The notes below the pieces were generated by a model, which saw nothing but the letters and a program-made list of their open reading frames with translations, ran no database searches and was not told the origin of the DNA. From Muricomes sp. (GTDB lineage Bacteria > Bacillota > Clostridia > Lachnospirales > Lachnospiraceae): a stretch of 7,122 nucleotides of DNA. Shown here piece after piece: positions 1 to 7,111 of the stretch. How positions within the stretch are numbered: the first letter of the stretch is position 1; each line of letters starts with the position of its first letter. A program made the position numbers and the translations under genes. The DNA lies in contig JAHHTM010000061.1 of the NCBI GenBank assembly GCA_020024675.1, positions 1-7,122 of the forward strand. The letters are read 5' to 3'.

Positions 1-30
1 TTTATCATAGAAGACCTTTGTATTGTTTAA

Positions 31-55
31 TTTACAGAGATTTTTTCACAGGCTC
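31..55 (-). other. Possible insertion-sequence terminal inverted repeat (IS256-like), element extending off the left edge
   Basis: Read on the minus strand, the segment begins GAGCCTGTG, runs through an A-rich centre, and ends CTCTGTAAA. This layout, a G-rich tip with TGTG and an inner end of CTGTAAA, resembles my recollection of terminal repeats of IS256-family elements in Firmicutes. A TATGATAAA reading off the window edge (minus strand, 9-1) could be a transposase promoter -10 element. No transposase sequence, second repeat or target-site duplication is inside the window, so this rests on resemblance only. It could equally be ordinary intergenic sequence. Confidence 0.18.
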
Positions 56-84
56 CCAACTATTAACTTAGAGCCATTTTTCTT
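51..84 (+). terminator. Weak plus-strand hairpin with T-tract
   Basis: GGCTC at 51-55 pairs with GAGCC at 71-75, with one possible extra wobble pair, around a loop of about 14 bases. A T-rich tail, ATTTTTCTTT, follows on the plus strand. This has the shape of an intrinsic terminator for a gene entering from the left edge and converging on malQ. The stem is short and the loop long, so it may be inefficient or fortuitous. On the minus strand no T-run follows the stem, so it would not terminate the malQ operon. Confidence 0.3.
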
Positions 85-205
85 TAAGGGCTTTTTTGCA
101 ACCTCATTGATGGATTACTCACCTATTTTTCAATCCTCCCTTTTATTTGATATTACTTGTAAATATTTAATTCTTTCATTAATTACATTTAAATACTTAT
201 TTCCC

Positions 206-1681
206 TTACATTCGTTTACGAAGCATAATAGATTTTTTATACTTTGCAATCTCTTTTTTTATGTTTATAAACTCTGTCAGTCGCCACTCCCAATTTGGCC
301 TTGCAACAGTTCCTGGAGTATTCATATGTCCTTCTTTTCCCAATCCTAGAATATCTTGTGCCGGTATTATTACATATTCAGCATTACTTTCTAGTATATA
401 AGAAATCAATCGATCTTTAATATTTCCTTGGGTAAATCCTTTTCTTTTTAAATAACGGCGTATTTTACGTTGTTTAGATTTCGTAAGATTCCGGTACCAT
501 TCCATTAAAGTATCATTATCATGAGTTCCTGTATAAAATATAACATTTTCATCATCTTTAGAGGAATCATATGCATATTTACCTTTTATTTCAATAGCAA
601 ATACTAGAATTTTCATTCCCTTAAGATGGTAATGCTCTTTTAGTGTAATCACCTCCGGTCGCAAATCTCCTAAATCTTCCGCTACCAAATTCAAGCCTGA
701 AATTTTCTTTTCTAATGTGTCAATAACTTCGTAACCTGGAGCTTCGACCCACTCTCCGTCTACTGCAGTAGGACAAGTTATAGGTATTTTCCAGAAGGTA
801 TCAAATGCTCTGAAATGATCTATCCTAATTATATCAAATAATTTGCTACTATAAGCAATCCGTTCTACCCAAAACTGATATTCGTTTTTTCCCATATAAT
901 CCCAGTTATAAATAGGATTTCCCCATCTCTGACCAGTTTCACTGAAATAATCTGGTGGTACTCCTGCAATAAAAATTGGGCGTCCGTCCGTGTCTAAAAG
1001 AAAGTTATCTCTTCCTGCCCATACGTCTACAGAATCTAAACCCACATAGAATGGAACATCTCCCATAATCTCAATGCCTTTTTGGTTAGCAGCTTTTTTT
1101 ACATTCATCCATTGTGTAAAAAACAAATATTGCAAGAACATTTGATACTGTGCCTCATCTTCTATCTCCACCTTAAGTGCGGTCTTTTTTTTCGGCCATT
1201 CTTTGTCTTCCTGTTTCCATTCATTCCAGCATACACCATTATTTGCAGACTTTAGTGCTCGAAACACACTGTATTCGCGTACCCATTTTTGAGAAATAAA
1301 GTCCTGATACCCTGTACCCTCCTGCAGATTTTTTTCTGTGAATCTATGATACGCACTCCTCAAAAAAGGCTCTTTAAACATACGTACCGCTTCATAATCT
1401 ACTTGTTTTTCTTTCTCCCTAAATGAAGGTGGCATTTCTATAAGAAGTCCTTCCTCATAAAGTACTTCGAGACTAATATAAAGTTCATCTCCTGCACAGG
1501 AAGAATACGGCTGGTAAGGAGAGTTTCCATAACCCAATGGATTCAACGGCAAAATCTGCCATATTCCTACTCCGTTTTCTTGCAAAAGATCGAGCCAAAG
1601 ATATGCTGAGTTTCCAAGTTCTCCAACTCCTGTCCGTGATGGGAGTGCTGATAAAGGCATAAGTATTCCTGTTTTTCTCAT
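206..1681 (-). CDS. malQ: 4-alpha-glucanotransferase (amylomaltase, GH77)
   Basis: MalQ is a cytoplasmic enzyme that transfers an alpha-1,4-glucan segment from one maltooligosaccharide to another, lengthening some chains and releasing glucose, so that short maltodextrins become substrates for phosphorylase. The GH77 motifs are all present: GNSPYQPY near residues 52-59, DVPFYVGLDSVDVWA at 208-222, PDYFSETGQRWGNP at 243-256, RIDHFR with the expected nucleophile Asp288, AEDLG with the expected acid/base Glu335, and GTHDNDT with His387-Asp388. The length of 491 residues is normal for the family. I chose the ATG at 1681 because AAGGAG lies 10 bases upstream and the protein then begins MRKTGILMP, a typical MalQ start. 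A TTG at 1687 would be only 4 bases from GGAG and adds two residues. The gene follows glgP after 14 bases and is the last of the operon. The final basic residues (IMLRKRM) look like a small lineage-specific tail. Confidence 0.96.
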   Translation of the reverse strand: MRKTGILMPLSALPSRTGVGELGNSAYLWLDLLQENGVGIWQILPLNPLGYGNSPYQPYSSCAGDELYISLEVLYEEGLLIEMPPSFREKEKQVDYEAVRMFKEPFLRSAYHRFTEKNLQEGTGYQDFISQKWVREYSVFRALKSANNGVCWNEWKQEDKEWPKKKTALKVEIEDEAQYQMFLQYLFFTQWMNVKKAANQKGIEIMGDVPFYVGLDSVDVWAGRDNFLLDTDGRPIFIAGVPPDYFSETGQRWGNPIYNWDYMGKNEYQFWVERIAYSSKLFDIIRIDHFRAFDTFWKIPITCPTAVDGEWVEAPGYEVIDTLEKKISGLNLVAEDLGDLRPEVITLKEHYHLKGMKILVFAIEIKGKYAYDSSKDDENVIFYTGTHDNDTLMEWYRNLTKSKQRKIRRYLKRKGFTQGNIKDRLISYILESNAEYVIIPAQDILGLGKEGHMNTPGTVARPNWEWRLTEFINIKKEIAKYKKSIMLRKRM

Positions 1682-1691
1682 AATCAACTAT

Positions 1692-1697
1692 CTCCTT
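1692..1697 (-). promoter_or_regulatory. Ribosome binding site of malQ
   Basis: AAGGAG on the minus strand overlaps the glgP stop codon (TAA at 1698-1696) and sits 10 bases before the ATG at 1681. The spacing decides for this ATG over the TTG at 1687. The overlap with the upstream stop suggests translational coupling of malQ to glgP. Confidence 0.75.
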
Positions 1698-3957
1698 ATA
1701 AATGCCAAATATCTCGATTGTAATCGACTATCGTTCTGTCTGATGAGAAAAATCCTGCTTTCGCGATATTTACAAGCATCTTCTTCTCCCATGATTGTGA
1801 ATCTTCGTAATCAATCAGCATACGTTCTTTTGTTCGGATGTAATCTTTCAAATCCAGAAGAGCCATGAACCAGTCTTTGCTCACAATCTCCTTATACAGA
1901 CGTCCCAGGTTCACTGGATCACCGATGCGAATCAGATCTTTACTGATGATAAAGTCTACCAGTTCCTCCACCTCAGGGTCGTTGTTGTAGATATCCTCTG
2001 AACAGTAGCCTGATGTCGCATACAGTTTGAGAATTTTCTCTGATTTTTCTCCAAAAATATAGATATTGTCATCGCCTACAAGCTGGTGGATTTCCACGTT
2101 CGCACCGTCCTCTGTTCCGAGTGTCACAGCTCCGTTCAGCATGAATTTCATATTGCCTGTTCCTGATGCTTCTTTTGAAGCCAGTGAAATCTGCTCGGAA
2201 ATATCACATGCCGGAATCAGTTTTTCTGCCTTTGTCACATTATAGTTCTCTACCATGACAATCTTTAAGTATGGACTCACTTCCGGATCGTTGTCGATGA
2301 GCTGCTGCAGACAGAGTATGAGATGAATGATGTCTTTTGCGATTGTGTAGGCCGGTGCTGCCTTTGCCCCGAAGATCATCATTAGAGGTCTCTTCGGCAG
2401 ATTGCCTTTTTTAATCTCTTTATATTTCCAGATCGCATACAATGCATTCATCTGCTGTCTCTTATACTCATGTAGACGTTTGATCTGAATATCAAATATT
2501 GCATTTTCATCAATGTCCGCATTCTGTGTCATCTTCAGATATTTTTTCAGTTCTTTCTTTGCATCCGCCTTGATCTCTCTGAGTTTTTCCAGAACCTTTA
2601 CGTCATCTTTGTACTGCAAGAGTTTTTCCAACTCCTCTGCATTTTCCATATACCCCGGTCCGATCAGTTCTTTGATATACTCTGCCAGATCATGGTTGCA
2701 GTGCACAAGCCATCTGCGGAATGTGATTCCGTTTGTCTTGTTGTTAAATTTCTGCGGATAAATATCATAGAACGGTTTCAGTTCTGACTCTTTAAGAATC
2801 TCTGTATGAAGGGCTGCAACACCATTGACTGCGTATCCGAAGTGGATATCAATATGCGCCATGTGTACTCTGTCCATGTTATCAATAATGTAGACTCTCT
2901 CGTCGTGAAAATCTCTTCTCACTCTTCTGTCCAGATCACGAATAATCGGCATCAGATGCGGGACCACTTTCTCCAGATAACTGATTGGCCATTTTTCCAG
3001 TGCTTCTGCTAGAATCGTGTGATTTGTATATGCACATGTCCTGCTCACAACATCCACTGCTGTGTCAATGTTGAAATTCTTCTGCTCTGTCAGGATACGG
3101 ATAAGCTCTGGTATCACCATCGTCGGGTGTGTGTCGTTGATCTGGATGCATACATGTTCATGCAGATGATAAAGATCTACGCCTCTGTCCTCCGCCTCTT
3201 TTATGATGAGCTGTGCCGCATTGCTCACCATGAAATACTGCTGGTATATTCTCAGGAGCTGTCCCGCCTCATCGCTGTCATCGGGGTACAGGAACAGTGT
3301 GAGATTCTTTTTAATATCATTTTTATCGAACTGTATTCCATCGTAAATAATCGCCTCATCCACACTGTCAAGATCAAACAGATGCAGCTTATTGCATCCA
3401 CTGTTGTATCCCGGAATGTCAATGTCATACATTGTGGATTTCAATGTAAAATCTTTGAATGGCACTTCAAAACTCACATCTGTCCTTTCCAGCCAGCTCT
3501 TGTCTGTGATCCACGGATTTTTTTCTTCCTCTTGCTTATTATCCCTGAATTTCTGCATAAAGAGACCATCATGGTAATTCAAGCCAACACCATCTCCATT
3601 AAGTCCCAATGTAGCAATAGAATCCAAAAAGCACGCAGCTAAACGTCCAAGGCCTCCATTCCCCAAAGATGGTTCCATTTCTATTTCTTCTATCTCTGTC
3701 AAACTGTGCCCATGTTTTTTCAGAACATCCCTTACTTCTTCAAAAATACCCAGATTAATTAAATTATTGGATAATAGTTTTCCAATAAGAAATTCAGCAG
3801 AAATATAATATAACTTTCTATCTCCGCTATTTCTTTTCATTTGTTTCAAATTTTTTTTTGTAAAATTTAACAATGCTATGTATATCTCTTCTTTTGAAGC
3901 TCTGTCAAGAGATTTCCCCAAAATAAAATTCAATTGTTGCTCAATATTTATATTCAT
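1696..3957 (-). CDS. glgP: Alpha-glucan (glycogen/maltodextrin) phosphorylase, GT35
   Basis: This enzyme uses inorganic phosphate to remove glucose-1-phosphate from the non-reducing ends of alpha-1,4-glucans, with pyridoxal phosphate as cofactor, in the cytoplasm. Family landmarks appear in order: YYISAEFLIGKL near residues 50-61, LGNGGLGRLAACFLDS at 98-112, NDTHPT at 274-279, TNHTILAEALEKW with His313 matching the active-site histidine of rabbit phosphorylase, IKRLHEYKRQ with Lys493, Arg494 and Lys499, and EASGTGNMKF at 596-605 with Lys604 as the expected PLP-binding lysine. The 753 residues are near-complete for the shorter bacterial form. In this operon its main substrate is probably maltodextrin (MalP role), although the family also acts on glycogen. 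Translation start signals are weak: only AAAGG about 14 bases before the ATG. The gene starts 28 bases after the upstream permease. Its first 100 or so codons are much more AT-rich than the rest, suggesting a recombinant gene. Confidence 0.96.
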   Translation of the reverse strand: MNINIEQQLNFILGKSLDRASKEEIYIALLNFTKKNLKQMKRNSGDRKLYYISAEFLIGKLLSNNLINLGIFEEVRDVLKKHGHSLTEIEEIEMEPSLGNGGLGRLAACFLDSIATLGLNGDGVGLNYHDGLFMQKFRDNKQEEEKNPWITDKSWLERTDVSFEVPFKDFTLKSTMYDIDIPGYNSGCNKLHLFDLDSVDEAIIYDGIQFDKNDIKKNLTLFLYPDDSDEAGQLLRIYQQYFMVSNAAQLIIKEAEDRGVDLYHLHEHVCIQINDTHPTMVIPELIRILTEQKNFNIDTAVDVVSRTCAYTNHTILAEALEKWPISYLEKVVPHLMPIIRDLDRRVRRDFHDERVYIIDNMDRVHMAHIDIHFGYAVNGVAALHTEILKESELKPFYDIYPQKFNNKTNGITFRRWLVHCNHDLAEYIKELIGPGYMENAEELEKLLQYKDDVKVLEKLREIKADAKKELKKYLKMTQNADIDENAIFDIQIKRLHEYKRQQMNALYAIWKYKEIKKGNLPKRPLMMIFGAKAAPAYTIAKDIIHLILCLQQLIDNDPEVSPYLKIVMVENYNVTKAEKLIPACDISEQISLASKEASGTGNMKFMLNGAVTLGTEDGANVEIHQLVGDDNIYIFGEKSEKILKLYATSGYCSEDIYNNDPEVEELVDFIISKDLIRIGDPVNLGRLYKEIVSKDWFMALLDLKDYIRTKERMLIDYEDSQSWEKKMLVNIAKAGFFSSDRTIVDYNRDIWHL

Positions 3958-3985
3958 CTTTTATTTTTAGCCTTTCATATAATTT

Positions 3986-4825
3986 TTATCCTTTTACTGC
4001 ACCTGCTGCAACACCTTTAATAATATGTTTCTGACAAGACAGATAGAAAATAATCACCGGAATCACTGCCAGAATTAACGCAGCCATGACTGCTCCCATA
4101 TCTACACGTCCGTAGCTTCCTTTCATGTATTGAATGGCAATTGAAATAGTCTTATACTTATTTAAGTCTAACACTAAATACGGTAGCAAAAAGTCATTCC
4201 AAATCCACATAGTCTCTAAAATTCCCACTGATATATAAGTTGGTTTCATAATAGGAAGTACTACACTAAAAAATGTACGGAGTGGTGTACACCCATCGAT
4301 CATAGCCGCCTCTTCGATTTCCAATGGAATTGATTTTACAAATCCACAAAACATAAATACAGCCAGCCCCGCTCCAAATCCTAAATATATGATAATAATT
4401 CCCCATGGTGTACGTAGCCCTGTACGGTCAGCAACCAATGAAAGTGTAAACATAACCATTTGAAATGGGACTACCATTGAAAATACACAAAGAAGATATA
4501 ACAATTTCGTAAATTTAGTCGTAATCCTTGTAATATACCAAGCGCACATTGATGTGCATACTAGAATTACCAGCACTGAACCCACAGTAATAAAAACTGT
4601 CCATCCGACTGCACTTAAAAGTTCGTATTTATCAATTGCAGATATATAATTTTCAATGCTTGCAAATGTCTTTCCAGAAGGAATTTGAAAAGGTTCTTTG
4701 TTGATATAAACTTTCTTCTTAAATGAATTTATGAGTACAATCAAAATAGGCAAAATATATACAATTCCTATAATTGTAAATACACCTGTACCTATCCAGC
4801 TAAAAATACCTTTTTTCGTTTTCAT
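3986..4825 (-). CDS. Carbohydrate ABC transporter permease, MalG type (CUT1)
   Basis: This is one of the two membrane subunits of a binding-protein-dependent sugar importer. Six hydrophobic segments can be seen at about residues 10-33, 70-95, 106-130, 141-164, 195-213 and 243-263. The cytoplasmic EAA loop that docks on the ATPase is present as EEAAMIDGCTPLR near 171-183, followed by VVLPIMKPT. The WNDFLLPYL near 209-217 and the C-terminal GVAAGAVKG are typical of the MalG branch. At 279 residues it is of normal length. Its ATG directly follows the TAA of the preceding permease with no gap, and AAAGGAGG lies inside the end of that gene, 11 bases before the ATG, so the two are probably translated together. 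By position next to glgP and malQ the substrate is likely a maltooligosaccharide, but related permeases move many other sugars. Confidence 0.93.
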   Translation of the reverse strand: MKTKKGIFSWIGTGVFTIIGIVYILPILIVLINSFKKKVYINKEPFQIPSGKTFASIENYISAIDKYELLSAVGWTVFITVGSVLVILVCTSMCAWYITRITTKFTKLLYLLCVFSMVVPFQMVMFTLSLVADRTGLRTPWGIIIIYLGFGAGLAVFMFCGFVKSIPLEIEEAAMIDGCTPLRTFFSVVLPIMKPTYISVGILETMWIWNDFLLPYLVLDLNKYKTISIAIQYMKGSYGRVDMGAVMAALILAVIPVIIFYLSCQKHIIKGVAAGAVKG

Positions 4826-5668
4826 TTATTGCTGAACCTCCTTTGATCGTGTCATCCGCAATTGAATCATACCAATTGCCACAACAAGTATGAAAAACAA
4901 TACCGCCTTTGCCTGACCTACACCTTCCCAACCAGTGCGTCCATAAAAGGTGTTGAAAATGTTAAGAGCCATCATCTCTGACATTTTAGCTGGTTCGCCT
5001 GCTGTCAATGACAGATTTTGGTCAAATAACTTAAATCCATTTGTGATGGACAGGAACATACAGATTGTGATGGACGGCATCATCATTGGAATCGTAACTT
5101 TCCACAATCTCTGCAGGCTGCTTGCCCCATCAATCTCGGCAGCCTCTACTACATCTCCTGGGATTGATTGCAGCCCTGCTATATAAATGATCATCATATA
5201 ACCTATCTGCTGCCAACTCACAAGTATGATCAATCCCCAAAAACCATACCATTCATTTAACGCAAGCGCTGTTTCATACTTTGAAAGAATACCGTTAAAA
5301 ATCAATTGCCATATATATCCTAGCACAATTCCACCAATTAGATTTGGCATAAAAAATATGGTACGGAAAATATTGGTTCCCCGAAGTTTTTGTGTCAATG
5401 CCACCGCAAGGGCAAAAGCAAGAATATTAATCACAATTAGTGATGTAACAGCAAACAGAGTCGTAAACCAGAACGAGTGTCTAAACACAGTGTCCTTTAA
5501 AGCTTCCACATAATTCGAAAAACCGATAAATTTTGCATCTGTTACAGTTGTAAACTTACAAAATGACAATCCAATTCCTAATATGAATGGAATAATAAAT
5601 CCAAGTATAAACGCGAAAAACGTTGGCAATACAAAAATCGGCATATATCGTTTCATAGATTTTTCCAT
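4826..5668 (-). CDS. Carbohydrate ABC transporter permease, MalF/UgpA type (CUT1)
   Basis: This is the partner membrane subunit of the importer. The 280-residue protein starts MEKSMKRYMPIF. It shows six hydrophobic segments at about residues 10-36, 67-92, 104-124, 142-164, 196-214 and 252-270. The EAA loop, EAAEIDGASSLQRLWKV, begins near residue 175 and leads into TIPMMMP. It lacks the large periplasmic insertion of Escherichia coli MalF, as is usual for Gram-positive CUT1 permeases. The open frame extends back to 5770, but that upstream part overlaps the end of the binding-protein gene, crosses a terminator-like hairpin and encodes polar sequence with no membrane character. The ATG at 5668 has a perfect AGGAGG 8 bases upstream, so it is the likely start. 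Maltooligosaccharide is the probable substrate by gene context. Confidence 0.93.
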   Translation of the reverse strand: MEKSMKRYMPIFVLPTFFAFILGFIIPFILGIGLSFCKFTTVTDAKFIGFSNYVEALKDTVFRHSFWFTTLFAVTSLIVINILAFALAVALTQKLRGTNIFRTIFFMPNLIGGIVLGYIWQLIFNGILSKYETALALNEWYGFWGLIILVSWQQIGYMMIIYIAGLQSIPGDVVEAAEIDGASSLQRLWKVTIPMMMPSITICMFLSITNGFKLFDQNLSLTAGEPAKMSEMMALNIFNTFYGRTGWEGVGQAKAVLFFILVVAIGMIQLRMTRSKEVQQ

Positions 5669-5676
5669 TTTTATAT

Positions 5677-5682
5677 CCTCCT
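5677..5682 (-). promoter_or_regulatory. Ribosome binding site deciding the start of the first permease
   Basis: AGGAGG on the minus strand lies 8 bases before the ATG at 5668. It begins almost directly after the T-tract of the upstream hairpin. An mRNA structure reaching this region could affect both termination and ribosome access. Its strength and spacing argue against the longer reading that starts at 5770. Confidence 0.85.
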
Positions 5683-5683
5683 C

Positions 5684-5721
5684 AAAAAACGGCGAAGACT
5701 TTAAACCCACCTCCGCCGTTT
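5684..5721 (-). terminator. Terminator-like hairpin between binding-protein and permease genes
   Basis: On the minus strand, AAACGGCGGAG (5721-5711) pairs with CTTCGCCGTTT (5697-5687) to give an 11-bp stem with one G-U pair, around a 13-base loop. A run of six T residues (5689-5684) closes the structure, three of them within the stem. This is the form of a Rho-independent terminator and lies 19 bases after the TAG of the binding-protein gene. The permease gene follows with its own AGGAGG but no obvious new promoter, so partial read-through is likely. Known sugar operons often use such a structure, or an RNA-stabilising stem, to make more binding protein than permease. That role is inferred here. 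Confidence 0.8.
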
Positions 5722-5739
5722 CATTATGTTTGTCCTCTT

Positions 5740-7038
5740 CTATTTTGCCGCTGCCACCTCTGTTGCCCATCCGTCTACAAAAGCAGTAACAACTTTATCC
5801 CAGTTGTCATCTTTTTGATCAGCCGCATATGCTGTAAGAGCAGATCCAACACCATTTTTCCATTCTTCTGAAGGCATTGTTGAAAAATTCCATGACACAG
5901 GTGTTTTTCCTTCATCCAGATACTTATTAGCTTCATTTACAAGTACATTCTCAGATTCAAGATTAGCATTAAACGGAATCACAAATCCCATATCTTTACA
6001 CATAGATTGCACACCTGTTTCTGATGTTACACACCAATTCATGAAATCCAGCGTTGCCTGAATATCTTCTTCAGATGCTTTTGCATTTACACACCAATAA
6101 TTTTCTGTTCCGGTGCAGACACCTTGTTCTTCTTCACCTTCCACACCAATATAAATTGGAAGCATTCCTAGATTCTCATCACCCAGGTCAGCTACATTAT
6201 TATATTCCCATGTTCCGTTTTGATAAAACACTGCTTCTTCTGTAACAAACTCTGCTGTGGCATCGTCTGCAGTTTTAGTTGAAATTTCTGTCGGCTTACA
6301 TGTCGCATTGTTGATATAGAGATCCCAAATCTGGCGATAATTATTCAGATAAGTACCCTTGATCGCATCTGTGCTATTTATTCTCTCGTCTTTATACTCA
6401 TAATAAATCGGAAGATTTGCTAAATGTGTTTTAAATCTCCAATCAGAAGATCCATCCATTCCCGCAGAAGTAAATGCTGAAAATCCAAGTTCATCTTTAT
6501 GGGCTGTAATATCTTCTACAACCTTTTTAAAACTATCAAAATCTGTTATATCTTCTGCTGAATATCCTGCCTGTTTCAACAATCCCTTATTATAGATAAT
6601 ACCGTAATTTTCAATCACGTATGCGATTCCCGCCATTTTATCACCATCCATCAGTGAAAAGCTATCATCCGTAAGCTCCTTAGCTATATCAGAATCTTTC
6701 AAATCATAGCAATAATCTTTCCATCCTTGCAAACCAACCGGTCCATTAACCTGGAACAATGTAGGAGCATCTGTCTTTGCCATCTCCGATTTCAGTGTTT
6801 TTTCATACTCACCGGAAGCTGCTGTCAGTACAGTAACCGGAACCCCTGTTTCTTCTGTGTAAGTTTCTGCTAATTCCTGCCAGTACTCATCCGCTTCTGG
6901 TTTAAAGTTCAAATAGTAAACCTTTCCATCCGCCTTTTTTCCATCTGCTTTTTCATTGGAAGAGCTACCGCAAGCCGCAAGTATACCAGTAGCTACTACA
7001 GCCGTCATCATGACAGCTAGCATTTTTTTCATTTTCAT
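5740..7038 (-). CDS. Extracellular solute-binding lipoprotein of a CUT1 sugar ABC transporter (MalE-like)
   Basis: This protein captures the sugar outside the membrane and delivers it to the two permeases encoded downstream. It begins with a basic, then hydrophobic signal sequence ending in the lipobox LAAC (residues 20-23). Cys23 should be lipidated, anchoring the mature protein to the outer face of the membrane. A Ser/Lys/Asp-rich linker at about 24-38 precedes the binding domain. VYYLNFKPEADEYWQELAE near 40-58 and VIENYGIIYNKGLLKQAGY near 141-159 fit the family-1 type of sugar-binding fold, as does FYQNGTWEYNNV near 271-282. The length of 432 residues is normal. The mature part has six further cysteines (110, 247, 308, 316, 336, 347), which is many for an exported protein of this family. 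AGGAG lies 5 bases before the ATG at 7038; an in-frame ATG at 7032 lies 11 bases from it and cannot be excluded. Maltodextrin is the likely ligand because glgP and malQ share the operon. Confidence 0.93.
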   Translation of the reverse strand: MKMKKMLAVMMTAVVATGILAACGSSSNEKADGKKADGKVYYLNFKPEADEYWQELAETYTEETGVPVTVLTAASGEYEKTLKSEMAKTDAPTLFQVNGPVGLQGWKDYCYDLKDSDIAKELTDDSFSLMDGDKMAGIAYVIENYGIIYNKGLLKQAGYSAEDITDFDSFKKVVEDITAHKDELGFSAFTSAGMDGSSDWRFKTHLANLPIYYEYKDERINSTDAIKGTYLNNYRQIWDLYINNATCKPTEISTKTADDATAEFVTEEAVFYQNGTWEYNNVADLGDENLGMLPIYIGVEGEEEQGVCTGTENYWCVNAKASEEDIQATLDFMNWCVTSETGVQSMCKDMGFVIPFNANLESENVLVNEANKYLDEGKTPVSWNFSTMPSEEWKNGVGSALTAYAADQKDDNWDKVVTAFVDGWATEVAAAK

Positions 7039-7059
7039 AATTTCTCCTACCTTTCTTTG

Positions 7060-7071
7060 AACAATCTTGTT
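7060..7071. promoter_or_regulatory. Palindrome AACAATCTTGTT, possible operator
   Basis: Two 5-base arms, AACAA and TTGTT, flank a 2-base centre. The site lies in the leader of the binding-protein gene, just past the expected transcription start. That is a common location for repressor operators, and a sugar-responsive LacI/MalR-type regulator would fit the operon. A second CAACAA occurs just upstream on the minus strand. The central CG typical of LacI-family operators is absent, so the assignment to that family is uncertain. Confidence 0.35.
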
Positions 7072-7083
7072 GTCCAGTTGTTG

Positions 7084-7111
7084 AGTATAATATTACCAAA
7101 GTTTTTTTAAA
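7084..7111 (-). promoter_or_regulatory. Probable operon promoter
   Basis: On the minus strand, TTTAAA (7111-7106, four of six consensus bases) is followed after 16 bases by TATACT (7089-7084, five of six). Transcription would start near 7077 and give a leader of about 40 bases before the ATG at 7038. The region is very AT-rich, so alternative -10 hexamers such as the overlapping TATTAT are possible. This is the only promoter-like site found ahead of the five-gene run. Confidence 0.45.

Larger units (their letters stand above)
1..205. other. AT-rich non-coding stretch downstream of malQ
   Basis: No frame on either strand holds a convincing gene here. On the minus strand, the direction in which malQ would read through, there is no GC-rich hairpin followed by a T-run, so no clear intrinsic terminator for the operon is visible. 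The only stem near the malQ stop is made of A and T (TATTTAA pairing with TTAAATA) and lacks a T-tract. A GGGAGG followed by a GTG on the minus strand, near 115-140, opens only an 11-codon frame and is probably chance. Two weak structures, a plus-strand hairpin and an insertion-sequence-like end, are described separately. Confidence 0.6.

Noticed and set aside
95..140. Short minus-strand frame after GGGAGG with a GTG start near 131
   Set aside because: Only 11 codons before a stop and no similarity that I recognise; likely chance in AT-rich DNA.
140..205. AT-only inverted repeat (TATTTAA/TTAAATA) just after malQ as a terminator
   Set aside because: The stem contains no G-C pairs and no T-run follows it on the minus strand.
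23..349. 108-residue plus-strand open frame at the left edge
   Set aside because: It starts at a TTG, has no recognisable ribosome binding site, is mostly Phe/Leu/Ser from AT-rich DNA and runs into the 3' end of malQ on the other strand.
1682..1687. TTG start of malQ two codons upstream
   Set aside because: It is only 4 bases from GGAG, while the ATG at 1681 has 10-base spacing and gives the usual MalQ N-terminus.
3019..3642. 207-residue open frame on the plus strand
   Set aside because: It lies wholly opposite glgP, whose motifs are intact, and its translation is cysteine- and isoleucine-rich without any family resemblance. It is an antisense shadow.
5669..5770. N-terminal extension of the first permease to a start at 5770
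   Set aside because: The extension overlaps the binding-protein coding end, translates through the terminator-like hairpin and has no membrane character. The ATG at 5668 has a perfect ribosome binding site.
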